A stretch of 64,000 nt of DNA from Flavobacterium supellecticarium (GTDB lineage: Bacteria > Bacteroidota > Bacteroidia > Flavobacteriales > Flavobacteriaceae). The stretch lies in NCBI RefSeq assembly GCF_004801375.1, contig NZ_SSNZ01000005.1:62001-126000 (forward strand), given 5' to 3'. Positions 26,264-34,978 of this stretch are shown here, one piece after another; the first letter of the stretch is position 1; each line of letters starts with the position of its first letter. Below the pieces are notes generated by a model, which was not told the DNA's origin, did no database searches, and saw nothing but the letters and a program-made list of their open reading frames with translations. The position numbers and the translations under genes are program-made.

Positions 26264-28162
26264 TTAGTACGCGCGGGCGTCTTTACCTTCGTAAAAATTC
26301 ATAAAAGCACGGTTCACTACGCGATTACCACCATTGGTTGGATAGTCACCTGTGAAATACCAATCCCCTAAATTTTTCGGACAAGCCGTGTGTAAATTCG
26401 CCACGGTCTGGAAAATGATTTTCACTTCAGCATTAACATCCGACGAAGTTAACATCTCGGCGATTTTGTCAGAAATTTCCTGATCCGTAAACGGTGCATA
26501 AATTTCTTTTACATAGTTGACCACTTCACTATCCGGGAAGTTTTCCTGCGCTTTTGATTTTTGGTACACTTCGTCTACCAAATGGTATAGATTGCGCTCT
26601 TTTAACAACTCTAATGTAGCCTGAAATGCGATTAAACCTTCCAACTTCGCCATATCAATTCCGTAACAATCCGGATAACGGATTTGCGGTGCCGAAGAGA
26701 CAATTACGATTTTCTTCGGATGCAAACGATCCATCATCTTGATAATACTCTTTTTCAAGGTTGTTCCCCGTACAATACTATCATCGATGATCACTAGATT
26801 GTCGCTTGGTTTGATCACCCCATAAGTTACATCGTATACGTGCGCTACCAAATCGTCGCGGCTACTATCTTCGGTAATAAAGGTGCGGAGTTTCGCATCT
26901 TTAATCGCTACTTTTTCTGTTCGGAGTTTTACCGATAGTATATCCTGTAATTTTTCGGCTGTCAGCACTTCCTTATTCGCTAAAATATCGGAAATCTTAC
27001 GTTGGTTTAAAAAATCCTGCGCGGCCTCAACCATTCCATAAAAGGAGGTTTCCGCTGTATTCGGAATATAGGAAAACACCGTATTATCGGTATCGTTTCC
27101 GATTGCTTCCAGAACCGCAGGCATGATCAATTTCCCTAATTCTTTGCGTTCCTGATAAATTTCGGCATCGCTTCCTCTTGAGAAATAAATTCTTTCGAAC
27201 GAACAGGCTTTTAACGGTAAGGCTTCGCGAATTTGCTCGTCCAGTACGCGTCCGTCTTTTTTAACGATAATCGCATGTCCCGGTGTGATTTCACGGATAG
27301 CTTCAAACGGCACATTAAATACGGTTTGAATTACCGGTCTTTCGGATGCCACAACTACGATTTCGTCGTCCTGATAATAGAATGCCGGACGGATTCCAGC
27401 CGGATCACGGGTTACAAATGCATCGCCATGCCCTAAAAGTCCCGCCATAGCATATCCACCGTCCCAGTTTTTGGACGCGCGTCGTAAAATACGGGCAATG
27501 TCCAAACGTTCTGCAATTTCCGGTGACGCTTCTCTTTTACTTAGTCCTTCGTTTTTACATTGCTGGTACAAATCGGTTACTTCATCATCCAAAAAGTGTC
27601 CGATTTTTTCCATTACGGTAACCGTATCAGCCATTTCTTTCGGATGTTGTCCCAATCGAACCAAATCGTCGAACAATTCTTTAACATTGGTCATATTAAA
27701 GTTTCCGGCTACAATCAGGTTGCGATGCATCCAGTTGTTCTGACGTAAAAACGGGTGGACACTTTCGATACTGTTTTTACCAAAAGTCCCATAACGTACG
27801 TGTCCCAAAAACAATTCTCCTATATAAGGGATTTCCTGTTTTTGTAAATCCACGTTGTCATTATATTCCGGATGCGCAGTCAATTCTTCGTTAATACGCT
27901 GATTGATTTGCGCAAAAATATCCTGAATCGGCTGCGACTGATTGGAACGGATTCTGCTAATATAGCGCTCTCCCGGTTCCACATCCAGTTTAATACTTGC
28001 CAAACCGGCTCCATCCTGTCCTCTGTTATGTTGCTTCTCCATTAAGAGATACATTTTCTGTATTCCGTAGAATGCAGAACCATATTTTTCTTTATAAAAG
28101 GATAATGGTTTTTTTAATCGTAAAAGGGCAATGCCACACTCGTGTTTTATTGCGTCACTCAT
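26264..28162 (-). CDS. purF: amidophosphoribosyltransferase, long bacteroidotal form
   Basis: The 632-residue enzyme makes 5-phosphoribosylamine from PRPP and glutamine, the first committed step of purine synthesis. An N-terminal Ntn glutaminase domain shows HECGIALLRL with the nucleophile Cys9 apparently retained after an 8-residue prefix, and YLLMEKQHNRGQDGAG. The C-terminal phosphoribosyltransferase domain has LVIIDDSIVRGTTLKKSI. It is about 130 residues longer than Escherichia coli PurF, mainly from inserts and a C-terminal extension. Bacteroidota often carry two PurF paralogues; whether this one is the main enzyme is unknown. The PfkB kinase gene lies directly upstream, with a hairpin between. 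Confidence 0.85.
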   Translation of the reverse strand: MSDAIKHECGIALLRLKKPLSFYKEKYGSAFYGIQKMYLLMEKQHNRGQDGAGLASIKLDVEPGERYISRIRSNQSQPIQDIFAQINQRINEELTAHPEYNDNVDLQKQEIPYIGELFLGHVRYGTFGKNSIESVHPFLRQNNWMHRNLIVAGNFNMTNVKELFDDLVRLGQHPKEMADTVTVMEKIGHFLDDEVTDLYQQCKNEGLSKREASPEIAERLDIARILRRASKNWDGGYAMAGLLGHGDAFVTRDPAGIRPAFYYQDDEIVVVASERPVIQTVFNVPFEAIREITPGHAIIVKKDGRVLDEQIREALPLKACSFERIYFSRGSDAEIYQERKELGKLIMPAVLEAIGNDTDNTVFSYIPNTAETSFYGMVEAAQDFLNQRKISDILANKEVLTAEKLQDILSVKLRTEKVAIKDAKLRTFITEDSSRDDLVAHVYDVTYGVIKPSDNLVIIDDSIVRGTTLKKSIIKMMDRLHPKKIVIVSSAPQIRYPDCYGIDMAKLEGLIAFQATLELLKERNLYHLVDEVYQKSKAQENFPDSEVVNYVKEIYAPFTDQEISDKIAEMLTSSDVNAEVKIIFQTVANLHTACPKNLGDWYFTGDYPTNGGNRVVNRAFMNFYEGKDARAY

Positions 28163-28189
28163 AGTTGTTGTGTTGTTGTTGTGTATTAA

Positions 28190-28215
28190 TAAAAAAAGCC
28201 CCGTTTCGAGGCTTC
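28190..28215 (-). terminator. hairpin terminator between the pfkB-like gene and purF
   Basis: AAGCCTCG pairs with CGGGGCTT (one G-T wobble) around a 3-nt loop, followed by seven T on the minus strand. It would reduce read-through from the kinase gene into purF. No clear purF promoter was found after it. Confidence 0.7.
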
Positions 28216-28226
28216 GGATGTTTCCG

Positions 28227-29156
28227 TTAATCTTGTAATGCGATGTCGAACTGTGTCAACGCTTTAAACTGTTGTAGTCGGGATAGTACTTCGTGTTTTT
28301 CCAAACGCTCCATACGTTGTGTCCCGAATTCTTCTACACAGAACGAAGCTAAATTCGAACCGTATACAATTGCATTTTTCATATTGCCAAACGAAATGTT
28401 TTCGCTTTGTGCAATAAATCCTGAGAATCCTCCTGCGAAAGTATCTCCGGCTCCGGTCGGATCAAAAACTTCCTCCAGCGGTAAAGCCGGCGCAAAGAAA
28501 ACGTCTTTATCATGGAACAATAACGCGCCGTGTTCTCCTTTTTTGATCACTACATATTTTGGCCCCATTGTATGGATTTTGGCAGCCGCTTTAACCAAGG
28601 AATATTCTCCTGATAACTGACGCGCTTCCTCATCGTTAATGGTAATTACATCTACTCGTTTCATTACGTCCAGTAATTCCGGTAGTGCACAATCCATCCA
28701 GAAATTCATGGTATCCAATACCACCAACTTCGGACGTGTTGTCATCTGATCCAGAACACTGCTTTGTACAATTGGGTGCAGGTTTCCTAACATAACCACA
28801 TCGGCATCGGTATAATCGGCCGGTACTTTCGGTTGGAAATCCGCTAATACATTTAATTGGGTATCTAAGGTATCTCTGGAATTCAGATCGTTATGGTAGC
28901 GTCCGCTCCAAAAGAACGTTTTTCCACCTTTAACCACTTCTACTCCCGAAATATCGATGTTTTTATTTCGAAGCAAGTCCAAATACGCTTCCGGAAAATC
29001 TTCTCCTACAACCGAAACGATAGCTGATTTTATATTAAAAAATGACGCCGACAATCCGATATACGTTGCCGCTCCACCTAGAATCTTGTCAGTTTTTCCG
29101 AATGGCGTTTCAATCGCATCAAACGCAACGGTACCTACAATTAATAGTTTGTTCAT
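28227..29156 (-). CDS. PfkB-family carbohydrate/nucleoside kinase
   Basis: This 309-residue kinase has the ribokinase fold: the opening LIVGTVAFDAIETPFGK, a GGAATYIGLSA substrate-binding stretch and the catalytic anion hole DPTGAGDTFAGGFSGF with Asp base near residue 238. The family phosphorylates sugars or nucleosides. The position next to purF suggests a purine or ribose substrate (adenosine- or ribokinase-like), but this is inference. It has an excellent promoter (TTG-N20-TATATTTG) 24 bp upstream. A terminator follows the stop. Confidence 0.88.
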   Translation of the reverse strand: MNKLLIVGTVAFDAIETPFGKTDKILGGAATYIGLSASFFNIKSAIVSVVGEDFPEAYLDLLRNKNIDISGVEVVKGGKTFFWSGRYHNDLNSRDTLDTQLNVLADFQPKVPADYTDADVVMLGNLHPIVQSSVLDQMTTRPKLVVLDTMNFWMDCALPELLDVMKRVDVITINDEEARQLSGEYSLVKAAAKIHTMGPKYVVIKKGEHGALLFHDKDVFFAPALPLEEVFDPTGAGDTFAGGFSGFIAQSENISFGNMKNAIVYGSNLASFCVEEFGTQRMERLEKHEVLSRLQQFKALTQFDIALQD

Positions 29157-29179
29157 AAAACGTGTTGAAAATTAGGGTG

Positions 29180-29210
29180 CAAATATACTTCATAAGTTTC
29201 AGAGTTGCAA
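29180..29210 (-). promoter_or_regulatory. promoter of the pfkB-like gene
   Basis: Minus-strand TTG (29210-29208), 20 nt, TATATTTG (29187-29180). The -7 element ends 23 bp before the ATG. Confidence 0.75.
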
Positions 29211-29255
29211 CGGTTCAGCCTCACAAAGTAATGGTAAAATTTCACAATACGATCG

Positions 29256-29732
29256 TTAATCCTGCTGCACTTTTTCGTAATAGGTATCTACCGAAAGTTT
29301 TTCCTGTTGCGAAGCCATTACCGCCAACTGGTCACAACGCTCATTTTGAGGATGATTGTTATGTCCTTTGATCCATTTGAAATCGACACGGTGTTTGCGG
29401 TATATCTTTAGAAAACGCATCCATAGATCGGGATTTTTCTTACCTTCGAAGTTTTTCTTTTCCCATCCGAATACCCATCCTTTTAAAACGGAATCGACTA
29501 CATATTTGGAATCCGAAACCACCAGAACACTAGTTCCCTGGATTTTAAGTTTTTCCAGGCCCACAATTACCGCCAGCAATTCCATTCGGTTATTGGTTGT
29601 TAACCGGAATCCTTCGTAAAATTCTTTTTTATACGGTTTACCCACCCATTGCAGGATTACGCCATAACCGCCAGGGCCCGGATTTCCTTTTGCCGCACCG
29701 TCTGTATATATATGTACTTCGTGAGACTGCAC
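29256..29732 (-). CDS. rnhA: ribonuclease HI
   Basis: This 158-residue enzyme cleaves RNA in RNA-DNA hybrids during replication and repair. The catalytic acidic residues are in IYTDGAAKGNPGPGGYG (Asp), NNRMELLAVI (Glu) and VVSDSKYVVDS (Asp), with a further Asp near the C terminus in NERCDQLAV. The start is GTG at 29732, immediately after the purN stop (1-bp gap), so translation is probably coupled. The next gene downstream has its own promoter. Confidence 0.95.
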   Translation of the reverse strand: MQSHEVHIYTDGAAKGNPGPGGYGVILQWVGKPYKKEFYEGFRLTTNNRMELLAVIVGLEKLKIQGTSVLVVSDSKYVVDSVLKGWVFGWEKKNFEGKKNPDLWMRFLKIYRKHRVDFKWIKGHNNHPQNERCDQLAVMASQQEKLSVDTYYEKVQQD

Positions 29733-29733
29733 C

Positions 29734-30297
29734 TTATGCTTTTAATAGGTTTTCGATTACTATAGGAAAATGTTCGTGTTCCAACTCCTGAACTTTTGCC
29801 GCTATGGCTTCCGGCGTGGTACAATCGGCTACCGATACGGTTGCCTGAAACACAATTCCGCCTTCATCATAATGCTCGTTTACATAATGTATCGTAATAC
29901 CGGTTTCTTTTTCGCCATTTTCGAGTATGGCGCGGTGTACATTCATCCCATACATTCCTTTTCCGCCGTACTTTGGCAATAGAGCCGGGTGAATGTTAAT
30001 AATTTTCCCGGGATATTGTTCGATAATCGATTCCGGAAACTTCCAAAGGAAGCCTGCCAAAACGATTAAATCGGGATCGATCGCCTTAATTTTCGCCAAA
30101 ACCGTACCGTCTGAAAGCGCATTTTTGTCGAAAACGACAGTCGAAATTCCTAAATTTTGGGATTTCTCCAACACTTTTGCATCCGGTTTGTTCGAAAAAA
30201 CGGCCGAAACAAGCCCTAAATTACTATTTTTAAAGTGTAAAATTATTTTTTCTGCATTGCTTCCCGAACCCGAGGCAAATATGACGATCTTTCTCAT
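29734..30297 (-). CDS. purN: phosphoribosylglycinamide formyltransferase
   Basis: The 187-residue enzyme transfers a formyl group from 10-formyl-tetrahydrofolate to GAR, the third step of purine synthesis. FASGSGSNAEKI binds the phosphate of GAR near the N terminus. LAGFLWKFPE, NIHPALLPKYGGKGMYG and the catalytic HYVNEHYDEGGIV complete the signature. It heads the purN-rnhA pair on the minus strand and diverges from acpP. The divergent layout purN/acpP-fabF-rnc is, from memory, common in flavobacteria. Confidence 0.95.
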   Translation of the reverse strand: MRKIVIFASGSGSNAEKIILHFKNSNLGLVSAVFSNKPDAKVLEKSQNLGISTVVFDKNALSDGTVLAKIKAIDPDLIVLAGFLWKFPESIIEQYPGKIINIHPALLPKYGGKGMYGMNVHRAILENGEKETGITIHYVNEHYDEGGIVFQATVSVADCTTPEAIAAKVQELEHEHFPIVIENLLKA

Positions 30298-30412
30298 TTA
30301 TCCTTTGTTTTTCAGACCGCAAAAAAAAGAATAATAAATGATATTAAACAGTTTTTGAGAGCCTTTTCAAATTAATTTTTTATTTTCGTAGCTACATTTA
30401 TTAACTAAAATG

Positions 30413-30441
30413 TTGTTTTAAAATAAAGTTTTTTATTTTTG
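30413..30441 (+). promoter_or_regulatory. acpP promoter
   Basis: TTG (30413-30415), 18 nt, TATTTTTG (30434-30441) match the Bacteroidota housekeeping promoter. About 30 nt of A-rich leader follow. Confidence 0.8.
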
Positions 30442-30471
30442 CCAACAAATTAAATTTTAAAATTAAAGATT

Positions 30472-30708
30472 ATGTCAGACATTGCATCAAGAGTAAAAGC
30501 GATTATCGTAGACAAATTAGGTGTTGACGAAAACGAAGTTGTAACGGAAGCAAGCTTCACTAACGATTTAGGAGCTGATTCATTAGACACTGTTGAGCTT
30601 ATTATGGAGTTCGAAAAAGAATTCGATATTCAAATTCCAGATGACCAAGCTGAAAACATTTCTACTGTTGGCCAAGCTATCTCTTACATAGAAGAAGCTA
30701 AAAAATAA
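30472..30708 (+). CDS. acpP: acyl carrier protein
   Basis: The 78-residue acidic four-helix protein carries growing acyl chains on a 4'-phosphopantetheine group. The attachment site is Ser37 in [15 protein letters not shown]. Length and sequence are canonical for fatty-acid synthesis ACP. It is followed by a hairpin and then fabF 198 bp downstream, the usual AcpP-FabF pairing. The promoter is strong. Confidence 0.98.
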   Translation: MSDIASRVKAIIVDKLGVDENEVVTEASFTNDLGADSLDTVELIMEFEKEFDIQIPDDQAENISTVGQAISYIEEAKK

Positions 30709-30721
30709 TAACCTCATTAAT

Positions 30722-30768
30722 CCCATGTATTCCGGTTTTACTGTGAATACATGGGTGTTATTATTTTT
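30722..30768 (+). terminator. hairpin after acpP (terminator or attenuator)
   Basis: An 11-bp stem (30722-30732 with 30745-30755) starts with CCCATGT, has a 12-nt loop and is followed by a T/A-rich run. The same CCCATGT arm recurs in the next hairpin at 30832. Confidence 0.65.
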
Positions 30769-30831
30769 CAACGGTATTTGGTTAAGAAATACAACTGATT
30801 GGCAACAATCATTAAATATACTATCAAATTG

Positions 30832-30878
30832 CCCATGTTTCCTTTAGTTTATAAAAGAAAACAACATGGGTATTTTTG
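30832..30878 (+). promoter_or_regulatory. hairpin overlapping the candidate fabF promoter
   Basis: Arms CCCATGTT (30832-30839) and AACATGGG (30863-30870) frame a loop of 23 nt that can itself pair partly. The -7 motif TATTTTTG (30871-30878) follows directly. The fabF ATG is at 30907, so the leader is about 22 nt. The element could be a weak terminator for acpP, an operator or both. Confidence 0.5.
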
Positions 30879-30906
30879 TTTAAATTGAAACTATAAAATT
30901 GAACGT

Positions 30907-32160
30907 ATGAAATTAAGACGAGTTGTAGTAACAGGATTAGGTGCTCTTACTCCTATTGGAAACAATATTCAGGAATACTGGAATGGTCTTATTAACGGTG
31001 TAAGCGGAGCTGCTCCAATTACTTATTTTGATGCCTCCAACTTCAAGACACAATTCGCCTGCGAATTAAAAGGTTTTAATGTTGAGAATTTCATAGATCG
31101 TAAAGAAGCTCGAAAAATGGATCGCTATGCACAATATGCAATGGTGTCATCAGAAGAAGCGGTTAACGATGCGAATTTCAATTTTGATAAATTAGACAAA
31201 GACAGAGTAGGTGTAATTTGGGGATCCGGAATTGGCGGATTGGAAACCTTCCAACAGGAAGTTATTGATTTTGCCAGAAGTAGCGGAATCCCGAAATTCA
31301 ACCCGTTCTTTATCCCTAAAATGATTGCCGATATTGCCGGTGGTCATATTTCCATCAAATATGGTTTTAGAGGACCAAACTTTACTACGGTATCCGCTTG
31401 TGCTTCTTCTACTAATGCGCTTATCGATGCCTTTAACTACATCCGTTTAGGACATGCCGATGTGATGGTTACAGGAGGATCGGAAGCTGCTGTTACTATT
31501 GCCGGAATGGGAGGTTTTAACGCTATGCATGCTTTATCGACCCGAAATGATGATCCAAAAACAGCTTCCCGTCCGATGGACAAAGACCGTGAAGGTTTTG
31601 TTTTAGGTGAAGGTGCCGGTGCTTTGGTATTGGAAGAATACGATCATGCTGTTGCCCGTGGCGCCCGAATCTATTGTGAAATAGGTGGTGGTGGTATGTC
31701 GGCTGATGCACATCACATTACCGCTCCACATCCGGAAGGTTTTGGTGCGAAAAACGTAATGTTAAACTGTTTACGCGATGCCGGTTTACAACCTACCGAC
31801 GTAGACGGTGTGAATATGCACGGTACATCGACACCTCTTGGTGATATTGCCGAAAGTAAAGCAATCCAACACGTATTTGGCGAACATGCCTATACGCTAA
31901 ACCTGAACGCTACCAAATCGATGACCGGTCACTTGCTAGGTGCTGCCGGAGCTATCGAAGCCATAGCTTCTATTCTTTCGATCGTACACGGAATCGTTCC
32001 ACCAACTATCAACCATTTTACAGACGATGAAAACATCGACAGTAAATTGAATTTTACTTTTAACCAGGCTCAGAAAAGAGACATGAAAGTGGTTATGAGC
32101 AATACGTTTGGTTTTGGTGGTCACAATGCTTGTGTACTTGTAAAAAAATTGGATCTGTAG
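30907..32160 (+). CDS. fabF: beta-ketoacyl-ACP synthase II
   Basis: The 417-residue condensing enzyme elongates acyl-ACP with malonyl-ACP. The catalytic Cys is in TTVSACASSTNALIDA (about residue 164). The two histidines are in MHGTSTPLGD and NATKSMTGHLLGAAG. The RRVVVTGLGALTPIG start is typical of FabF. It sits between acpP and rnc; rnc begins 7 bp after its stop, so the two are cotranscribed. A candidate promoter lies upstream. Confidence 0.97.
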   Translation: MKLRRVVVTGLGALTPIGNNIQEYWNGLINGVSGAAPITYFDASNFKTQFACELKGFNVENFIDRKEARKMDRYAQYAMVSSEEAVNDANFNFDKLDKDRVGVIWGSGIGGLETFQQEVIDFARSSGIPKFNPFFIPKMIADIAGGHISIKYGFRGPNFTTVSACASSTNALIDAFNYIRLGHADVMVTGGSEAAVTIAGMGGFNAMHALSTRNDDPKTASRPMDKDREGFVLGEGAGALVLEEYDHAVARGARIYCEIGGGGMSADAHHITAPHPEGFGAKNVMLNCLRDAGLQPTDVDGVNMHGTSTPLGDIAESKAIQHVFGEHAYTLNLNATKSMTGHLLGAAGAIEAIASILSIVHGIVPPTINHFTDDENIDSKLNFTFNQAQKRDMKVVMSNTFGFGGHNACVLVKKLDL

Positions 32161-32167
32161 TCTTGTA

Positions 32168-32908
32168 ATGCGTATTATCAAAAAAATATTTTCAAATTCC
32201 CGCTCTAATGAAGACGGGATTTTTTTTGATGAAGTTTCTAAAATACTAGGGTTCAAACCCCTAAACATGATTCATTACCGCAAGGCATTTACCCATCGTT
32301 CGATGAATAAATCTGATGATGAAGGCAATCCGATGAATTATGAACGCCTGGAATTTTTAGGGGACGCCATGCTCGGATCGGTAATTGCGGCACATTTGTT
32401 CAATAAAGTTCCAACCGGCGACGAAGGTTATCTGACCAAAATGCGGTCTAAAATCGTGAGTCGCGAACATTTGAACGAACTCGGCAAAGACCTGAACCTG
32501 ATCCGACATGTGGAAAGCAAAGTATCGACACAGCACTTTGGCGAAAACATCCACGGCAATTTATTTGAAGCCTTAATCGGCGCTATTTATCTGGATCGCG
32601 GCTTTACCTATTGCGAGAAATTTATCCATAAAAAAGTGATCGTTCCGTATGTGGATATTGCCAAACTCGAAGGAAAAGTAATCAGCTACAAAAGCCTGTT
32701 AATCGAATGGTGTCAGAAAGAAAAACATACCTTCCAGTACGACGTTTTCGAAGATAACGGTAACGAAGGAATCAAATATTTTGGCGTAAAACTAAAGATC
32801 GACAATAAAATCATAGCCAAAGCCAGAGCTACTTCCAAGAAAAAGGCCGAGGAAAAAGCCTCGCAACGTGCCTATTTCGCATTCCAGGAAAAAATTAACA
32901 AAAAGTAA
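32168..32908 (+). CDS. rnc: ribonuclease III
   Basis: This 246-residue double-strand-specific RNase processes rRNA and structured mRNA. The signature NYERLEFLGDAMLGSVIA is near residue 55, with further acidic catalytic residues in FEALIGAIYLDRG. A C-terminal double-stranded RNA-binding domain covers about residues 175-242 (SYKSLLIEWCQKEK to KKAEEKASQRAYFAF). It is transcribed with fabF (7-bp gap). Confidence 0.96.
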   Translation: MRIIKKIFSNSRSNEDGIFFDEVSKILGFKPLNMIHYRKAFTHRSMNKSDDEGNPMNYERLEFLGDAMLGSVIAAHLFNKVPTGDEGYLTKMRSKIVSREHLNELGKDLNLIRHVESKVSTQHFGENIHGNLFEALIGAIYLDRGFTYCEKFIHKKVIVPYVDIAKLEGKVISYKSLLIEWCQKEKHTFQYDVFEDNGNEGIKYFGVKLKIDNKIIAKARATSKKKAEEKASQRAYFAFQEKINKK

Positions 32909-33003
32909 GTGCCGTCTTTGCTAAATTATCGTTAACAACCTTACTTTCCTGTTTTTTAAATCTTTAATGTAGTATCTTTACCTCTGGATTTTTTTCAAAG
33001 AAT

Positions 33004-33489
33004 ATGGCTATTCATAAACTACTGATTAACGATTTTATCTCCGAAGATTATGAATTGATTGCAATTCATTCGACTCTGGAAGACTATCGGTTAGCCTATT
33101 TTATCAACCAGAAGCTTCCCGTTACATTCGAAAAAAGCAGCAAGGATATCGGTATTCAGGTACCGGAAGGAAAAAGTCATTTTACCCGCTTTATTTTCGA
33201 CGACGAAGCACATGAATTATTCTGGAATCTGATTCCAAATAAAACAACGCTGGTTACCCGACAAACGAAAGCCACATCCCTTTTTGAGGAAACGGAATTT
33301 GATATCGCAACCAACATATATCTGTTGCCAGAGCTCAAAAAAGTGGATTATATCATAAAAATTGAAAACACAGACGATTTTTTTGACCTGGACCAATTGA
33401 TTGATCAACTGTTGACAATCAAACAGATTACCACGGCCTATAAAATTGAACAAAACAAACTAAAATCGAAAAATAATTTAATTTTCTAA
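33004..33489 (+). CDS. IPExxxVDY family protein (function unknown)
   Basis: The 161-residue protein belongs to a Bacteroidota-restricted family named for its C-terminal motif, here LPELKKVDY at about residues 109-117. It has no signal peptide and no membrane segment. The rest is mixed alpha/beta with FEKSSKDIGIQVPEG in the middle. It lies 95 bp after rnc and only 5 bp before pyk, so it is almost surely cotranscribed with pyruvate kinase. The upstream segment holds a TATCTTTA motif close to the -7 consensus. Function is unknown; a link to RNA processing or glycolysis is suggested only by position. Confidence 0.85.
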   Translation: MAIHKLLINDFISEDYELIAIHSTLEDYRLAYFINQKLPVTFEKSSKDIGIQVPEGKSHFTRFIFDDEAHELFWNLIPNKTTLVTRQTKATSLFEETEFDIATNIYLLPELKKVDYIIKIENTDDFFDLDQLIDQLLTIKQITTAYKIEQNKLKSKNNLIF

Positions 33490-33494
33490 TACCA

Positions 33495-34925
33495 ATGCTG
33501 ACAAGAAAAAAGACAAAAATCGTAGCGACACTTGGCCCTGCTTGTAGTACAAGAGAAATAATAAAAGAAATGATTGATACAGGAGTAAATGTCTTCCGAA
33601 TTAATTTTTCTCACGCTGATTATACGGATGTTAAAGAACGTATCGATATTATTAGAGGACTAAACGATGAATTTGGTTATACCACTTCTATTCTTGCCGA
33701 CCTGCAAGGTCCAAAACTTCGCGTCGGTGTCATGAAAGAAGACGTAGTAGTGAGTAAAGGTGATACCATTACATTTACTACTGCTGAAGATATTCTGGGA
33801 ACTGCCGAAAGGGTGTATATGAATTACAAAGAGTTTCCAAAAGATGTAAATCCCGGAGAGCGTATTCTTTTGGATGACGGAAAACTGATTTTTGAAGTAC
33901 TGGAAACCGATAAAAACACTGAGGTAAAAACCGTGGTCATTCAAGGTGGTCCGTTGAAATCGAAAAAAGGAGTAAACCTCCCAAACACTAAAGTTTCATT
34001 ACCGGCTTTAACGGAAAAAGACATCCGCGATGCGATTTTCGCTATTGAAAATCAAGTGGACTGGATTGCCTTATCGTTTGTTAGAACACCAAAAGATCTG
34101 GAGGATCTTCAGGATTTAATTGCCAAACATTCCGATCATAAAATTCCGATTATCGCTAAAATTGAAAAACCCGAAGCGGTTGAAAATATTGATAAAATCG
34201 TTGCTTTTGCCGACGGACTAATGGTTGCCCGTGGAGATCTTGGTGTGGAAATTCCGGCTCAGGAAGTTCCGTTAATCCAGAAAAAACTGGTTCACCGTGC
34301 CAAAACAGCCCGTATTCCGGTTATTATCGCAACACAGATGATGGAAACGATGATCACCAGTTTAACACCAACCCGTGCCGAAGTAAACGACGTAGCCAAC
34401 TCGGTTATGGATGGTGCCGATGCGGTAATGCTTTCCGGAGAAACTTCCGTAGGAAACTATCCGGTGCAAGTAATTGAAAAAATGACTCAGATTATCGAAA
34501 GTGTTGAAAATTCACCGCTAATCAAGGTTCCGCAAAATCCACCATTAGTTCGAACCAAACGCTATATTACTAAATCGATCTGTTACCACGCCGCTTTGAT
34601 GGCTAATGATATCGATGCAAAAGCGATTTCAACACTAACCAATAGTGGTTATACGGCCTTCCAGATTTCGGCCTGGCGCCCTCATTCTCACATTTTGGTA
34701 TTTACATCCAATAAAAAAATTGTGACCCAATTGGGTTTACTTTGGGGTGTTCATACGTTCTACTACGACAAATTGGTGAGCACCGATGATACCGTAGAAG
34801 ACATCAACCGCATTTCAAAAGAAAAAGGATTTGTAAAAGAAGACGATATGATGATTAACCTGGCCGCCATGCCGGTAATTGATAAAGGGATGGTTAACAC
34901 CCTGCGTATTTCTCAAATCAGCTAA
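33495..34925 (+). CDS. pyk: pyruvate kinase
   Basis: This 476-residue enzyme converts phosphoenolpyruvate and ADP to pyruvate and ATP. Signatures include TKIVATLGPACSTREIIKEM, the active-site IPIIAKIEKPEAVENID and MVARGDLGVEIPAQEVPLIQK, and MMETMITSLTPTRAEVNDVANSV. A C-terminal regulatory-type domain follows from about residue 345. Length is normal. It is transcribed with the IPExxxVDY gene, and a hairpin follows the stop. Confidence 0.97.
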   Translation: MLTRKKTKIVATLGPACSTREIIKEMIDTGVNVFRINFSHADYTDVKERIDIIRGLNDEFGYTTSILADLQGPKLRVGVMKEDVVVSKGDTITFTTAEDILGTAERVYMNYKEFPKDVNPGERILLDDGKLIFEVLETDKNTEVKTVVIQGGPLKSKKGVNLPNTKVSLPALTEKDIRDAIFAIENQVDWIALSFVRTPKDLEDLQDLIAKHSDHKIPIIAKIEKPEAVENIDKIVAFADGLMVARGDLGVEIPAQEVPLIQKKLVHRAKTARIPVIIATQMMETMITSLTPTRAEVNDVANSVMDGADAVMLSGETSVGNYPVQVIEKMTQIIESVENSPLIKVPQNPPLVRTKRYITKSICYHAALMANDIDAKAISTLTNSGYTAFQISAWRPHSHILVFTSNKKIVTQLGLLWGVHTFYYDKLVSTDDTVEDINRISKEKGFVKEDDMMINLAAMPVIDKGMVNTLRISQIS

Positions 34926-34950
34926 TCCACATGATTATAAAATAGTACAA

Positions 34951-34978
34951 ACCTGTCGCAATCGGCAGGTTTTTTTTT
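34951..34978. terminator. pyk terminator
   Basis: ACCTGTCG pairs with CGGCAGGT (one wobble) around a 4-nt loop, followed by eight T. The T-run overlaps the stop region of the convergent dinB gene. Confidence 0.8.

Noticed and set aside
28163-28185. TTG-rich repeat in the purF leader as a regulatory element
   Set aside because: It is a short low-complexity run with no paired partner, and nothing else supports a function.
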